From Silene conica (Eukaryota; Streptophyta; Magnoliopsida; Caryophyllales; Caryophyllaceae): DNA of 64,000 nucleotides. Made by a program: the position numbers and the translations under genes. The stretch lies in NCBI GenBank assembly GCA_029255685.2, contig CM055315.2, forward strand, positions 70,833,681-70,897,680, read 5' to 3'. Of the stretch, positions 45,939 through 57,312 are shown in pieces. The number at the start of each line of letters is the position of its first letter. Positions within the stretch are counted from its first letter, which is position 1. Under the pieces are notes generated by a model. The model was given only the letters and a program-made list of their open reading frames with translations. It was not told the origin of the DNA and ran no database searches.

Positions 45939-46753
45939 TACTTCCTCCATTTTATAATAATGTACCCATTTGTAAATGGCTCAACAACCAAGGAGAAAAT
46001 GATTAAACCATGTGGGCCACTTTTTAGGAAGTAAAACAAGGATTAAGCAAGTGAAATTAATTAATTAATTTTTCCACCAAATTGTTTAGGAAACTTCAAA
46101 CACCATCGATAATCCCACCGCCTTACACCATCATCATCACCATTTTCAGCCGTCACCATCGACCATCACCTAAAGCCACCATCACCACCATTATCAGCCG
46201 CCACCATCGACCCATCACCTTACGCCACCATTACCGCCATTATAAACCGCCACCATCATCCAACAAACCCGATCCTACACCTCCAACAAAACCCAAAGAA
46301 ACGAGATCTGAAAAAAATAAAATCTGAAAAATACAACAGACGAGTGGGTGTTGTTGTTGCCGGTAGTTGGAGGATGGGGAGGGCGTCTGTGACGGTGTCG
46401 ACGAGAATAATGCGCCGGAGTAGTGGCAGATGGTGGAGTTGTCGGGTGGTGGATTAACTTGCCGGAGTAGTAGCGAGGTCGCCTGAGATTAACTCGCCGG
46501 AGTAGTGGTGATGGAATTGTCGGGAGGGATAATAGATGAGAGGAGAGATAGATGAGGGAGCTAATTAGGACTAAATTAGATATAAGATGGTTTAAGAGGG
46601 TTAATCGAGGGGTATAATGTGTAAATATTAAAGTAGCATTAGGATAGAATGGTCATTTTAGATACCCATAAAAGGAAACAAAGCAAATGGGTACATTAAA
46701 GTGGGATGTACCAAAATAGAAAATGGGTACATTATTGTAGAATGGAGGAAGTA
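45939..46753. mobile_element. Large Stowaway-like element (815 bp)
   Basis: Terminal inverted repeats of about 30 bp begin CTTCCTCCATTTTATAATAA and end with the near-complement at 46719-46751. They are flanked by TA, as in Tc1/mariner-derived Stowaway MITEs. The interior has imperfect CACCATC/CGCCACC repeats (46120-46260) and no transposase frame. It is longer than most Stowaways and may carry captured sequence. Confidence 0.8.
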
Positions 46754-48455
46754 AAAATTAAATCAAGAACTTAATTCTCAGTGTTCCTTTATGTTTTATT
46801 TTTTCCTTATTAGCCTAGTTTTATACTATTGTACTATATGAATATATGACTGTTATATAAAAGAGTTGTTGTTTCAGTTATTAGTACTTGTTCTGGGGTT
46901 TAATACTTAGATTAAATTTGTGGATGATCTAGTAGTAACTAACACATAAGATTGGACTAACACATATTATTGGGCTACAATAAGAAGGATTGGACTAACA
47001 TATCATATTGGCCCAATATGTAACTCGAATTTTGGACTTATTGGCCCAAATGTTCATGTCTAATTATTAGAGCCAAATCTCAACAATGAACTATTTTCGG
47101 CCGAGTCAATCAAGCACGCGGATTTACAAGGGAGGTCATTCGGTAGTAAGGAAATGTCCATAATTCCGACATGGTGTATTGATTTTTCTGTATTGTATTT
47201 ATTTGACGTGTTGATTGATTTTAAATGATATTGATCAAAGAGTAATAATATAATAAATAACAACTATTCGTAATCTTAATCAATTCTATACATTTACAAG
47301 GGCCGTTATAACCTAATAATCTTGACAATGGACTCATTAATCTTAATCAGCGTGCTTGTTATATTTAACATTGAGTCCTAATCTTGACAATGGACTCATT
47401 TGGATTGAACCAATCTAGCTAGTTTGGGCTATTTGTTGGGGTCTAATGTAATCATGGAGTAATTTTTAAAGGTTGGAATAATGTATGAAATGTGGAAAAA
47501 AGTAAAGTAGTGTTAGATGTGCATGCAGCGTGCTAAAAAGTATCGTATGAGTTAAAATAAATATTATACGGCAAAGCTAGTAACTCTTAGTCATGTTTGG
47601 ATCATGTTAGTACGAAATTGGGACTAAATGTGGGCTAATACTGCCCAATTAGATGTATTGGTCAATGGGCGTGTTAGATTTAACATCAAGGCGTTATCTG
47701 GATAATGAACTAAATTGGGTCGATCTAGTCTTCTAATTCTAGGCCTTTCGATGGGGCTTAATGTGTAAGTTTGGATCAAGCTCTGAATCTTGGAGTAATG
47801 TGTGAAATGTGGAAAAATATGGAAAGTAAGTAGAGTTAATCGTGCATGTATCGTGATTATAATATTTGTATTATAATTTACTTATTATTATTAGTTATTA
47901 ACACAAAAAGTATACTTGCGACATTATTGAATACCATTTGAAATTAAGGAAAAATCTAGAACAAAACATAGAACCCTAACTCCATCGACATATACCCCAT
48001 ATATCCATCAACACACAATAATCAATCCGTACTCAACCCTACCTCATAATTTGCATCCTTCATCTCGTAAAACCCCACTCAAAGATCAAGAGTTTCATAG
48101 CAACAAATATCTTGATTAGAAGACGAGAAATAGAGTTTTCCTCTCACGTGATGCTCATTTTCAAATAACCAGAAATGAATGTACATAGCCAATATATTAG
48201 ATATGTATATATACATGATTCTAATGGTCAGATTTGTTTATATGTTAACCGTATATACAATTATTGTTGAACACGTAAATTGAAGAGTATAATTGGTATG
48301 TTGGTAATATAATTGTCACACACTTTTTATCATACTATCAGTACGTGTAATAAGCATATAACACTGGATTCTTAGCTTTGCGTATGCTAACTTTTCTCAG
48401 ACAAAATGACAACCAAGATCAATGTATTAGCTCGGACTGATAGGACAAATTACCT
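46754..48455. repeat. Noncoding region with diverged direct repeats
   Basis: No gene. Segments 47350-47575 and 47667-47880 are diverged copies of each other (shared TTTAACAT, TGGATAATG/TTGACAATGGAC, GGGGCTTAATGT/GGGGTCTAATGT and GAAATGTGGAAAAA blocks). A short repeat of ATTGGACTAACA occurs near 46950-47000. The Helitron-related motif appears near 47107-47240. Confidence 0.55.
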
Positions 48456-48510
48456 GCGCGGATTCTCAAGGCAACATGTCTGTTGTTAGAGAAGTTGTTA
48501 GAATGCCGAC
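48456..48510 (+). repeat. 55-bp repeat, left copy
   Basis: GCGCGGATTCTCAAGG...GTTGTTAGAGAAGTTGTTAGA, repeated at 51091-51147 in the same orientation and bracketing the copia and kinase fragments. More distant relatives lie next to the Helitron end (45255) and at 47107. Confidence 0.8.
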
Positions 48511-48689
48511 ATTGCGTACTGGATTTTGTGCGGAATCGCAACGTAAAGGTTTCGGGATGCGGGCATTATCTACTTAATTTTGCGTATTGTATTTATTTAA
48601 CTGCTACAGTACAGCAGTGATAGAGCACCTTACTCTACCCTTTGTCCTAATGAACCTACGTCATCCACATAGTTCCACACTTAATGGTG

Positions 48690-50030
48690 TTGTATAACTC
48701 TTCACATTCTTCCCTCTCCACCTCCTCTGCTCCATCTGCCCCACTCCCTCAAACAGCTCTCAGCACCCCTACAAATACTCCTGCTGCCCCCTGCTATCCC
48801 TGATACCAAACATATTTCTACTACCCCCTCCTCTCCTCCATGTACCACCTCACCTTATAACTTCTTTGTTCCCTCACAATATGCCTCTGTCCAGCATGTA
48901 CAACTTGACTTGTTGAGCCTGTTCACCTCTCTTTATCAGACCCCTCCTGTGTCACCACTCGACTTATGAACAACATTCGTGTGCCGAATCCCCGGTATGA
49001 TAAGTTAGCCCATATGTCCAACACCTCTCTTCCCCCTATCTCCCTCAAAACTGCTCTCTCTGATCCGAAATGGCAGACTACCATGTCTGCCGAAAATTCT
49101 ACTCTCATCACCAATAATACTTGGTCCCTTGTTCCCTTTGACACATCTTACAATGTTGTTGGTTATCATTGGGTGTTTCACATAAAATATAATCCAGACA
49201 ATACCATCAACAAATACAGAGCCCGTCTTATCACTAAAGGATTTCATCAACGACTGAGTGTTGATTACACTAAAACTTTCGGTCTCGTTGTTAAACCCGT
49301 CATGATGCCCTCATTCTCTCGCTTGCACTCACCCGTGGCTAGTCTCTCAAGCAATTCGACATTAACAATGCTTTTCTTCAAGGTACGGTACGTTAACCGA
49401 AACTATTTTTATGTCTCAACCTCCAGACTTTGTTAATCAGTCTTTCCTAACTCATGTATGTAAACTCTCCAAAGCTATTTACGGTCTTAAGTAAGTTCCT
49501 CGAGCTTGGTATAATGAACTTACGAATTATCTTCACTCTTATGGTTTTACTTAATATGTGTCTGATACTTCTCTATTTATTTTTTATAAACATTCACTAA
49601 GCATATATGTTCTTGTTTACGTCGATGACATTATAGTCACCGGTCCCAAATACCCTCATCTTGATCATTTTTTTTCCTCGTTTGCCAATCTGTTTTCTCT
49701 AAAAGATCTTGGTTTCCCATCATATTTTCTCCAAGTAGAAGTAGCACCTACAACCTTTGGCCTACAACTCACCCAAACCAAGTACATCCATAACATACTT
49801 ACTCGCACCCACATGTTTGATTGCAAATCCACCACTACCACTATGAACCCTTATCATCCCCCAGCCTTGTGTCTGGTCAGTCCATTTATAACCCCTCAAA
49901 CTACCGTGCTATTGCCGATTGCCTTCAATACCTATCCCTTACCCGACCTAACATTGCCTTTGTTGTCAACAAGCTAACCCAATTCCTTCATGATCCTCAA
50001 GAGTCTCATTGCCTTCTGCAAGAGCCTTAA
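48690..50030 (+). pseudogene. Degenerate copia pol fragment (linker, RT)
   Basis: A Pro/Ser-rich integrase-RT linker (48690-48960) leads into NNIRVPNPRYDKLAHM, ALSDPKWQTTM, NTINKYRARLITKGF and LSKAIYGLK. An RT segment with YVDDIIVTG (about 49615) follows, then RPNIAFVVNKLTQF. Several frameshifts and stops break it. No LTRs were seen. Confidence 0.8.
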
Positions 50031-50309
50031 AGACTCATCATGCTCATTAACAGACTCATATATAGCTGTAATAATATGGGTTTTTCTCTATAGTGTTTTC
50101 TACTGGGTTTTAGCATTTGAATGCATAGATAGTCTGATTTACCAACTCTTATTCTGAACGGAAACTATGAACTGACAAGTTATGGGTGCAAATTTTCATT
50201 ATTCTCTTACTTGTTAATCCCTTGTATATGTGTTTTTCGATATTCTTGTGAAAAATCACGTGCTGTCAATTTTTAGCTAATGTCTAAAGATGCTTGTAAC
50301 TTCATGTAG

Positions 50310-50693
50310 AGAACGTTTTGGTTTCTAAAGATGTCATCAAGATAGCTGATTTTGGTCTTGCTCGAGAGACTACGTCAGCACCACCTTATACAGAATCTGT
50401 TTCTACTCGCTGGTAGAGTCTGTTTGACTATTTTTTAGCTTTATCCAAATTTTCCAATGTTTTTTCCTCAATGGACGTGAATTGTTATATATTTGAATTA
50501 TTATATGGCAGGTATCGTGCTCCTGAAGTGTTGTTGCAATCTGCCACATATACGAACGATCATATTTGTACACTAATTGAACTTTGTTGCCCTTGCTTCA
50601 TCCCCTCTAATCTCTTTCAATTTCAGATATGTGGGCAATGGGGACTTTAATAGCTGAAATGTTTTCACTCCGTCCTTTTTTCCCTGGTTTAAG
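50310..50693 (+). pseudogene. RCK/MHK-type protein kinase fragment, three exons
   Basis: Three short exons with plausible splice sites. The first, 50310-50412, is [20 protein letters not shown], with the DFG loop, ending in STRW split over the GT donor. The second starts at 50512 (YRAPEVLLQSATYT). The third, 50627-50693 (DMWAMGTLIAEMFSLRPFFPG), ends at a GT donor. These cover activation segment to subdomain IX of MAK/RCK-family kinases such as plant MHK or CDKF;4. The N-lobe, catalytic HRD motif and C-terminus are absent. The second exon's 3' end is degraded. It is a genomic fragment, not a retrocopy. Confidence 0.8.
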
Positions 50694-50991
50694 GTATGAG
50701 CTTCATCAACTCCCTCCATTGTCTTACCTTGTCGCATTTGACTCTGATGTTAAATGGGATTCATTTTTTAACAATAGGTGCACAGTATACACGAACTAAA
50801 ACTTTTCAAAATGATAGCAGCATGTGAGAATTTCCATATTGTATTTCTACTTGGAAAATTAATGATGAAAACTGAAAATCATTAACCACAAAAGTCAATG
50901 TACACAATAATATTAAATGGAAGTTATGTATCATCCTAAGACACATAAAGAGGTTGATTGGTTTTGTACCTATTCATACAACAATTTTAAA

Positions 50992-51090
50992 GGACTTCAT
51001 CAACGCCTGAGTGCTGATTACACTGAAACTTCCAGTCCCGTTGTTAAACCCGTCACGGTGCCCTCATTCTCTTGCTTGCACTCACCCGTG
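50992..51090 (+). repeat. Second copy of a copia RT segment
   Basis: Diverged duplicate of 49240-49335 (HQRLSADYTETSSPVVKPVT versus HQRLSVDYTKTFGLVVKPVM). It lies on the other side of the kinase fragment and directly abuts the 55-bp repeat at 51091. Confidence 0.82.
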
Positions 51091-51147
51091 TTGCGCGGAT
51101 TCTCAAGGGAACAAGTTCGTTGTTAGAGAAGTTGTTAGATTGCCAAG
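51091..51147 (+). repeat. 55-bp repeat, right copy
   Basis: Direct repeat of 48456-48510. The following 100 bp (GAGGAAGTATAGA-type) resemble 45370-45440 beyond the Helitron end. Confidence 0.8.
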
Positions 51148-52816
51148 ATTATAAAGGAGACGAATGAGGAAGTGTAGGGTGAAGATTAAGAGAATGAGGA
51201 AATAATAATGAGGAAGTATAGAAAGAAAATGGGGAAGATAAAGTATGTTACCCTTTGTTTGTATCTGGAGTGTGAAGAGACTATTAGACGAACTGTCAAT
51301 AAACTTTGGGTAATAAATATCACTCTGCAATGGATTAAATCATAGTTGCTGCAATGAATTAAATCACAGCGGCTGAATGTTGATGTCAGGGATATCATTT
51401 ACGTCAAAATGTAATAAATAAAATTTTAGAGGTAATTGTAAAGAATTCGTTGCTTCAAAGTTTGGCGGCTAAGCAGCCTGATATAATTGAGTTTGTCCGA
51501 CTTTTTTCCAGTTTTATTACATAAGATCATTTGGAATCAGCTAATAAGTTAAAACTAAACACATACAGGTCTGCGGCAGTGTCCACTATAATGCAATTTC
51601 GAGATGTACAGATACATTATCATTACTGCAACTTCGGTTCACAGTGTTCACTCAATTATCACCGTCCTTTTCATCAACACGGTTGAACTCAGTACTATAA
51701 TTTCTTGAAAAAAATACATGTTTACTAAATACAAAGATGACAGACGCACTTAATGACATTCGACAACTAAATAACTTAATAATTTTAAGCCTATTTCATG
51801 TTATAGCTAAGTTCTTTTAAATTTTGTGACAGATAATTCATATCAACTCGATAAGCTACTTATTTAAGCCTATTTTAACTCACTTCTAGAAATCGAATTA
51901 TTAATGCTGCTTCAAAATCCACACATTATTAGTTAGCTAATTGCAGTAATACTGCGAAATCCTATGTAGTAGAAGTAGTTCATAAGGGAATATTGTTAAA
52001 TGTTAATTAGTATGGAGTATTTTCCGTCTATCTAATTTGGGGGGAAGTAGATGGCATTAAAAGTCCCCTTTGATCGGAACTGCTTCTCCGCATCTGTTTA
52101 CAAAGAAGGTGTTGAATATAATCCATTGTCACGACCATCTTGCATCCGATGTCAAACATTATGCAACATTAAAAATGAGATCGGCTACGACAAAAGAATG
52201 GGCAAAGACACATAGATTATTTAATAAAACATTGAATAGTTAGCATAATATACCAAATTCACATAATGAATGCTTGTCCACCTGCCTGGACCATGAAATG
52301 GTATACTGATATCGAAAATCTTCACCCATGGTCCACATTATATGCTTTGTTCTGCTAATGTTTGCTTCAACGACATAAAAACGAATGGCATAAGCTCTCT
52401 TTTGTAATCCTTTTACTACAATACCTAATTGACTATGGGATAGCAACGGGCTTAACCAGATTATGTTGGATCTAGATATAATTGCGAGGTCCAACCTATA
52501 TTCAAATCCTAATTGGTTGAGTGTGGTTCAATCAGCCAACTATACCGAGATACTGAAATGGAATGACGCCAAACAATCTCCTAGAATTTTTATGTCATCT
52601 AAGTTATTCCATGTTTCCAGTTTAACTTCTCTCATGTAAATTCCTATTTCACATAATACATGAAACATTCTCACCTACACATGCGTTTCCCAATACTTTT
52701 CGCAAGAAAATCATATTCCCTCCAGACATCCATAAAGCCATGGTTACCAACTACAACAAACCTTCACGTGTCTGTTAGACGAAATGCCTTGAATCGCTCT
52801 TATGTTAATAGTTAAG
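51148..52816. other. Noncoding, AT-rich
   Basis: No exon, RNA or complete element recognised. A minus-strand frame at 52240-52494 is open for 84 codons but matches nothing I know. Confidence 0.4.
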
Positions 52817-53080
52817 TACTACTTTCGCCAATCCAATCAATTCTATATTTTTACTTTATTCACGTTTATCAATACTCGTTTTTTTTTTGTTAACATCTTT
52901 AGTTACATATCGATAAAAATTATAACTTTGATATTAACAATGTACTCGGTAAGACAATTTAAACAAGATTTCACATGACTATCTTTATGTTATATATTAG
53001 AAGTTGTGTCGAAGACTTATTCGACTTATGAGTAGTGCCCATAAAGTAAAATGTATAGAATTGATTGAAATAGGGAAGTA
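52817..53080. mobile_element. Stowaway-like MITE (264 bp)
   Basis: Ends are near-complementary: the left arm contains CCAATCAATTCTATATTTTT and the right arm the complement of TTTCAATCAATTCTATACAT. TA lies at both ends. It is noncoding. Confidence 0.75.
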
Positions 53081-53248
53081 TAAGGGAATATGATAAGAAA
53101 ATACCAAGTTGGTTATATTCTCCTACAATAGGTATTCGCTTTTCCAAAAAATTTACCCCTACATGAGCAACACAGTACAACAAATCGACTGATAATTAAG
53201 ATACCATCTAATAAAAATACTAATAATTTACAAAAATGTGAAAACTCA

Positions 53249-53580
53249 GGTGAAATTCTCACCCACCATCACCATCTCCCAAATTCCTCAAAATAACACA
53301 AATTACAAAATTAAACAGCATAAAGATTAGTTCATTACACATAACTGTAAAATCACTGTAGCTCAAAAATGAACACGTATACTTATGTAAAACCGTCTTA
53401 CAAAAAATTATCATAAAACAGGATCTATTAGTAACTAATTTTACCCACTAATAAGATTGTGTTTGAAACCACCTTATACAAGACCAGCTCTAAAATGAAA
53501 ATTATAGCCACCCATGTAACAAAATCATCAGATTAATACAAATTACAAACATAAACAACATAAAGATTAGTTCTGTAAGA
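53249..53580. repeat. Dispersed repeat, copy 1 (paired with 56500-56925)
   Basis: Two blocks (53260-53380 and 53449-53580) recur in the same order at 56510-56612 and 56811-56910. The spacer between the blocks differs completely: here 68 bp of AT-rich DNA, there about 200 bp with TCGATCGA dyads. Confidence 0.8.
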
Positions 53581-53827
53581 ACAAAAACCTTGAGAATTAG
53601 AAAGAAAAAAGGAGGGGAAGGATTGAAGACCTTAATCTTGTCAATAGGTTGATTGACACACGTGGCAAGCATAGCAGAACCACCACCATTAACATAAGGT
53701 TTAACAGTAGGTCATTTTAAGGTTAATGGTTATGAATTGGGCCAATTAGATATTTAGATCTGCGTTGAGTCATTCAGAATTGTGTTTAATAAGGTTTTTG
53801 TAATATGTAAATCTCAGTATAAATTCA

Positions 53828-54382
53828 AAATTGTAATGGAAGAACCTTGACTCAAACCACATGGGACAAGTAATCTAAACTGGCTATCACTCAGTTCCAA
53901 GGCATTCATCCGATTAAGATAGTGAGGACACTGCTTCTCTTTTGTATTACCCGAACTATTATCATTATGTAGTTTTTCTTCTTCAATAACGGCCATGAGG
54001 CCATTCCAGGCATATGAAGCTTCCTTAGAGGCTTCTACTGCATTTGGCAAAGCTTGAGAGTGGCTGGCCATATTCTTCATCTGATTCCAAGTCAGTAGTG
54101 AATTTCGCTCCTCTTTTGTCAGGTTCCTTTGAACATAAAGACTGGAGACTAAGGTATCCACGGGAATAACTTGAGTATTGTTTTAAAGCGATTTTCCATC
54201 AGCTACAACGGTATACCAAATCCATTCTAGAGGATTAGTTTTGACTCATTCAAACTGATTAGTTGTATTAAACAAGATGGAGCCAGACAAACTTTGACTA
54301 AAGGGGTTTTGTGTGGTGGCATATCGTAGAACTAAAACAATAAAAATGAATGCAACAATAACACCACCATACCATTCTTCAT
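53828..54382 (-). pseudogene. GALT1-like beta-1,3-galactosyltransferase, first-exon pseudogene
   Basis: Read from a Met at 54382, the N-terminal signal anchor (WYGGVIVAFIFIVLVLRY) is followed by a stem region and LEWIWYTVV. Conserved LTKEERNSLLTWNQMKNM and the start of the galectin-like domain follow (CPHYLNRMNALELSDSQF, then VPCGLSQGSSIT). This matches the N-terminal third of GALT1/B3GALT15-type Golgi enzymes that build Lewis-a N-glycan epitopes. Lesions are a one-base frameshift in codon 3, TGA after NTTNQFE and TAA after VVADGKSL. Homology stops at about 53828 and the catalytic GT31 domain is absent. Confidence 0.85.
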
Positions 54383-54430
54383 TCCTTTCATCACTGATCC
54401 CAACAAGTATGACCAACCTGTAGCGAGGTG

Positions 54431-54640
54431 AAGGGCAACAAGAAATCATCCAATGATATGACAGCAAAATTCTATAGCGAGGTGTAGAACATGAACCCTC
54501 AAGCTTGCAAAGAGAAAAATCAAAAGATATCATACAGGTAAAGCACGCCAAAAAATGTTTAAAGGGCAACAAGAAACAGGTCATACGACACACTAATGAG
54601 AAATCATCCAATGATATGACAGCAAAATTCTTCACAAGAA
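54431..54640. repeat. Local duplication upstream of the GALT1 pseudogene
   Basis: AAATCATCCAATGATATGAC followed by AGCAAAATTC occurs at about 54441 and 54600. AGGGCAACAAGAAA occurs at about 54431 and 54563. Confidence 0.75.
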
Positions 54641-54701
54641 AAGGATTCCATATCACATAGCAGTGTATCACTGTTGTCGTTCGATGATATATCAATGACA
54701 A

Positions 54702-56420
54702 TGTCGCTTCACCCTATATCCTGAAAGCCAAATTAATACAACATAAGGTTGGGTAATCATTAATGAGCGAGCTACCATTAAGAAACTATGGGCGACAAAC
54801 TGACAGATCATATATACATCAGTTTCTTTAGTTTGGTCATAGCATGAACCATCATCCGTGTTTATTAATATTGCAACAGTGCAAATATAGTTCCCTCATT
54901 ATGAGTAGAATTTCCCTCTGTTTTACACCTTGTTTGAATGGAGGGACTCCGAGGAAGGAAAGGGATAAATACAATAAGGTTTTGAAAGGCAAACATCCTC
55001 CTTCTTAACAATTTATCCATACAAGGCCATCCTACTATCGAACAAACTTGAAACTCTACAGAGCATACAGAGATTCAGTGAAAGTTTCAGCAGCAACAAA
55101 CAGACAAACATTCGCAACCCTGGACAGGAGAACGTCACAATTGAACTAAACATAAATAAGCTGGTGAAAACAAGTCAACAATGTTGGAGCGACATTAACC
55201 AGAACAATAATATAAATGCAATAGATTAATTGAAGAATATGAATTTTCTACATTTGGACGAGAGGCAAGGTCTGATCGATTTCATGCGTTTTAATCAACT
55301 TAAGGATGATTGGAATAGCCAATGGACACTTAAGTACAGAGGTATCCAATCCTAAAATTAAGATAATGTTGAAAGAGATGGTAAAAAGAAACATAGGTGA
55401 TTAATATGCAGCCTAACATTTCACTACTTCTGCACAACCCATTAAATAGACAAATACACCATCCGTATCAATTATTTATTTACCTTTAAATTAAAATACA
55501 TACCACAAAGAAAAGGAAAAAATGATCGGGAGGGATGGAGTATTAAATGATCAGAAGTTAATTCTTGAATGTCATTCAACTAAAATGCACGCTGACATTA
55601 ATGAATATCAGTAATCTGAATAAAATTGTAGAGACAAAATTAGTAGAAATTGCAGGTATAACTCAGTGCATCACACATGGTGCTACACCAAAACATGTTT
55701 GGAAAACATCAAAGATTATTATATGCTGAGGAGAAGCATAGAGTATCAGCGCGGATCCAAGTAACACAACATTGAACCTCAAATCACCATTAAACTGTCA
55801 AATAAATTACGGAGTAACTTCAAATTGTAGGTAACTGACACAAATAAAGCACCAAAGATTAAACTGAAAATTACAAATTTAAAAAAAAAAGGTGAAGTGC
55901 TTACCCTATTGATGGAAAAGCATGAACAAGAGATATGGTTTGGAGGAGATATATAAGAGAGAAAAACAGTTGTTGTTGTTGTTGTTGCCTGTTGGTGGGA
56001 TGTTATTATTATAATGGTGTCTGTTTCAACATTGGACTTCAAGTCTACACTTTAGACAGAAAAAAAAAAGAGTCGACATAAAATATATGAGCAAGAATTT
56101 TCAAGTACTACCCTTTATAATGGATTTGTAGTTCACCAAGACAGCATTTTTTGTACGATATTGGCTGCGTTAAGCAAGATTATGCTGCAATCGTCAACAC
56201 CGCGATCGTGACTAACACAGATATGAATACTATAGTCACAATCCATCATTGTCATGTGCACAAAATACCAAAAACAACTCCACTAAGCACTAACATTTCG
56301 TACATGAGTTCTACTAACTATGTAACCCACGAGACAGATCTAAGCCCTTTTGATCCGGAAGAAACCAAAATAAACAGAAATAGGCATTAACCAAACAAAA
56401 TAAGATTGAAAAGATGCATA
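54702..56420. other. Noncoding; one Stowaway-like end
   Basis: No recognisable exon. A Stowaway-type terminus (GATCGGGAGGGATGGAGTA) ends near 55544, with a poorly matching partner near 55465. A GTT microsatellite (CAACAA on the other strand) lies at 55970-55987. Confidence 0.4.
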
Positions 56421-56505
56421 CCTTGTAGAAGGCACCAAAACCCTCGGCAGCAAGCATGGTCTTTGTGACATGGGTAGCTGAACCCTGACCAAGTTGAATC
56501 CTCAC
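56421..56505 (-). pseudogene. Single exon of a mitochondrial dicarboxylate/tricarboxylate carrier
   Basis: 85-nt exon bounded by AG and GT on the minus strand, encoding VRIQLGQGSATHVTKTMLAA followed by EGFGAFYK. This is the first-repeat matrix-side segment of plant DTC-type mitochondrial carriers (normally VRIQLGQGSA...EGxGAFYKGLSAG). No neighbouring DTC exon was found on either side, so it is an isolated fragment. Confidence 0.82.
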
Positions 56506-56612
56506 CTACCCATCTCCCAAATTCCTCAAAATAACACAAATTACAAAATTAAACAGCATAAAGAATAGTTCTTTACACATAATTGTAAAATCATTGTAGC
56601 TCAAAAACGAAC

Positions 56613-56812
56613 ACGTATTGGGGAACAACGACCTCCCCAAACCGAACGGAAAAGTGAGGTTCTGGCAGATGTGGAGCAAAAATCCCTTCGGGCAGCTCGA
56701 TCGAGTAGATCGAATGAGAAATCACTCGATCGAAATATCATGCAACTATATCGAACAACTTACAGTAGAAGCTCACTCGATCGAGTAAACTTCAGCAAGA
56801 GATCACTCGATA
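56613..56812. repeat. Insert with TCGATCGA dyads inside repeat copy 2
   Basis: CTCGATCGAG-type dyads start at 56696, 56725, 56776 and 56806 (the last partial), with spacings of 29, 51 and 30 bp. The preceding CCTCCCCAAACC resembles a block in Element-E (about 20822), so this may be debris of a related LTR element. Confidence 0.65.
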
Positions 56813-57312
56813 AGATTGTGTTTGAAACCACCTTATACAAGACCAGCTCTAAAATGGAAATTATCGGCTACCCATGTAACAAAATCATCAAAATAACACA
56901 AATTACAAACAGTTAATCCTTAATGTCTATGGTGAGGAAATTGATCCAAAAAAAAATGTGGCTGACCATCAAATAATTTACCAACATAGTGAAAGAGGGG
57001 GAAGAATGCGTTATTCTTTCCAATAGCTTCTAATTATGATAACAAAACTCATTCAGACAAAAGCTATCTTTCTTAAGCCTTGATAGCAATAGCAAGGCCT
57101 TTTCAATTAAGAAAAATTATCATTTGAAGCAGTTAATCATTAATAAATACTGAAATAGACGAGAACTGAAGCGTAGCATACGAAAAAATCCGGGTTAGAA
57201 ATCATACAATAAGATATTTCAAACACTGGTCATGTTCAGCACCAAGACGTGTATCTATTTTTTTAATGAAATGAACTGAGAATTACTTCTCTGCCAATAA
57301 GATCATACTTAC

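Noticed and set aside
52240..52494. 84-codon minus-strand gene
   Set aside because: No recognisable family, no splice or promoter context, and codon use is indistinguishable from surrounding AT-rich DNA.
53828..54382. Functional GALT1 gene
   Set aside because: Frameshift at codon 3, two in-frame stops and no GT31 catalytic exons.
56151..56390. Small plus-strand gene upstream of the DTC exon
   Set aside because: Composition is not coding-like, there is no homology, and it overlaps the minus-strand DTC intron region.
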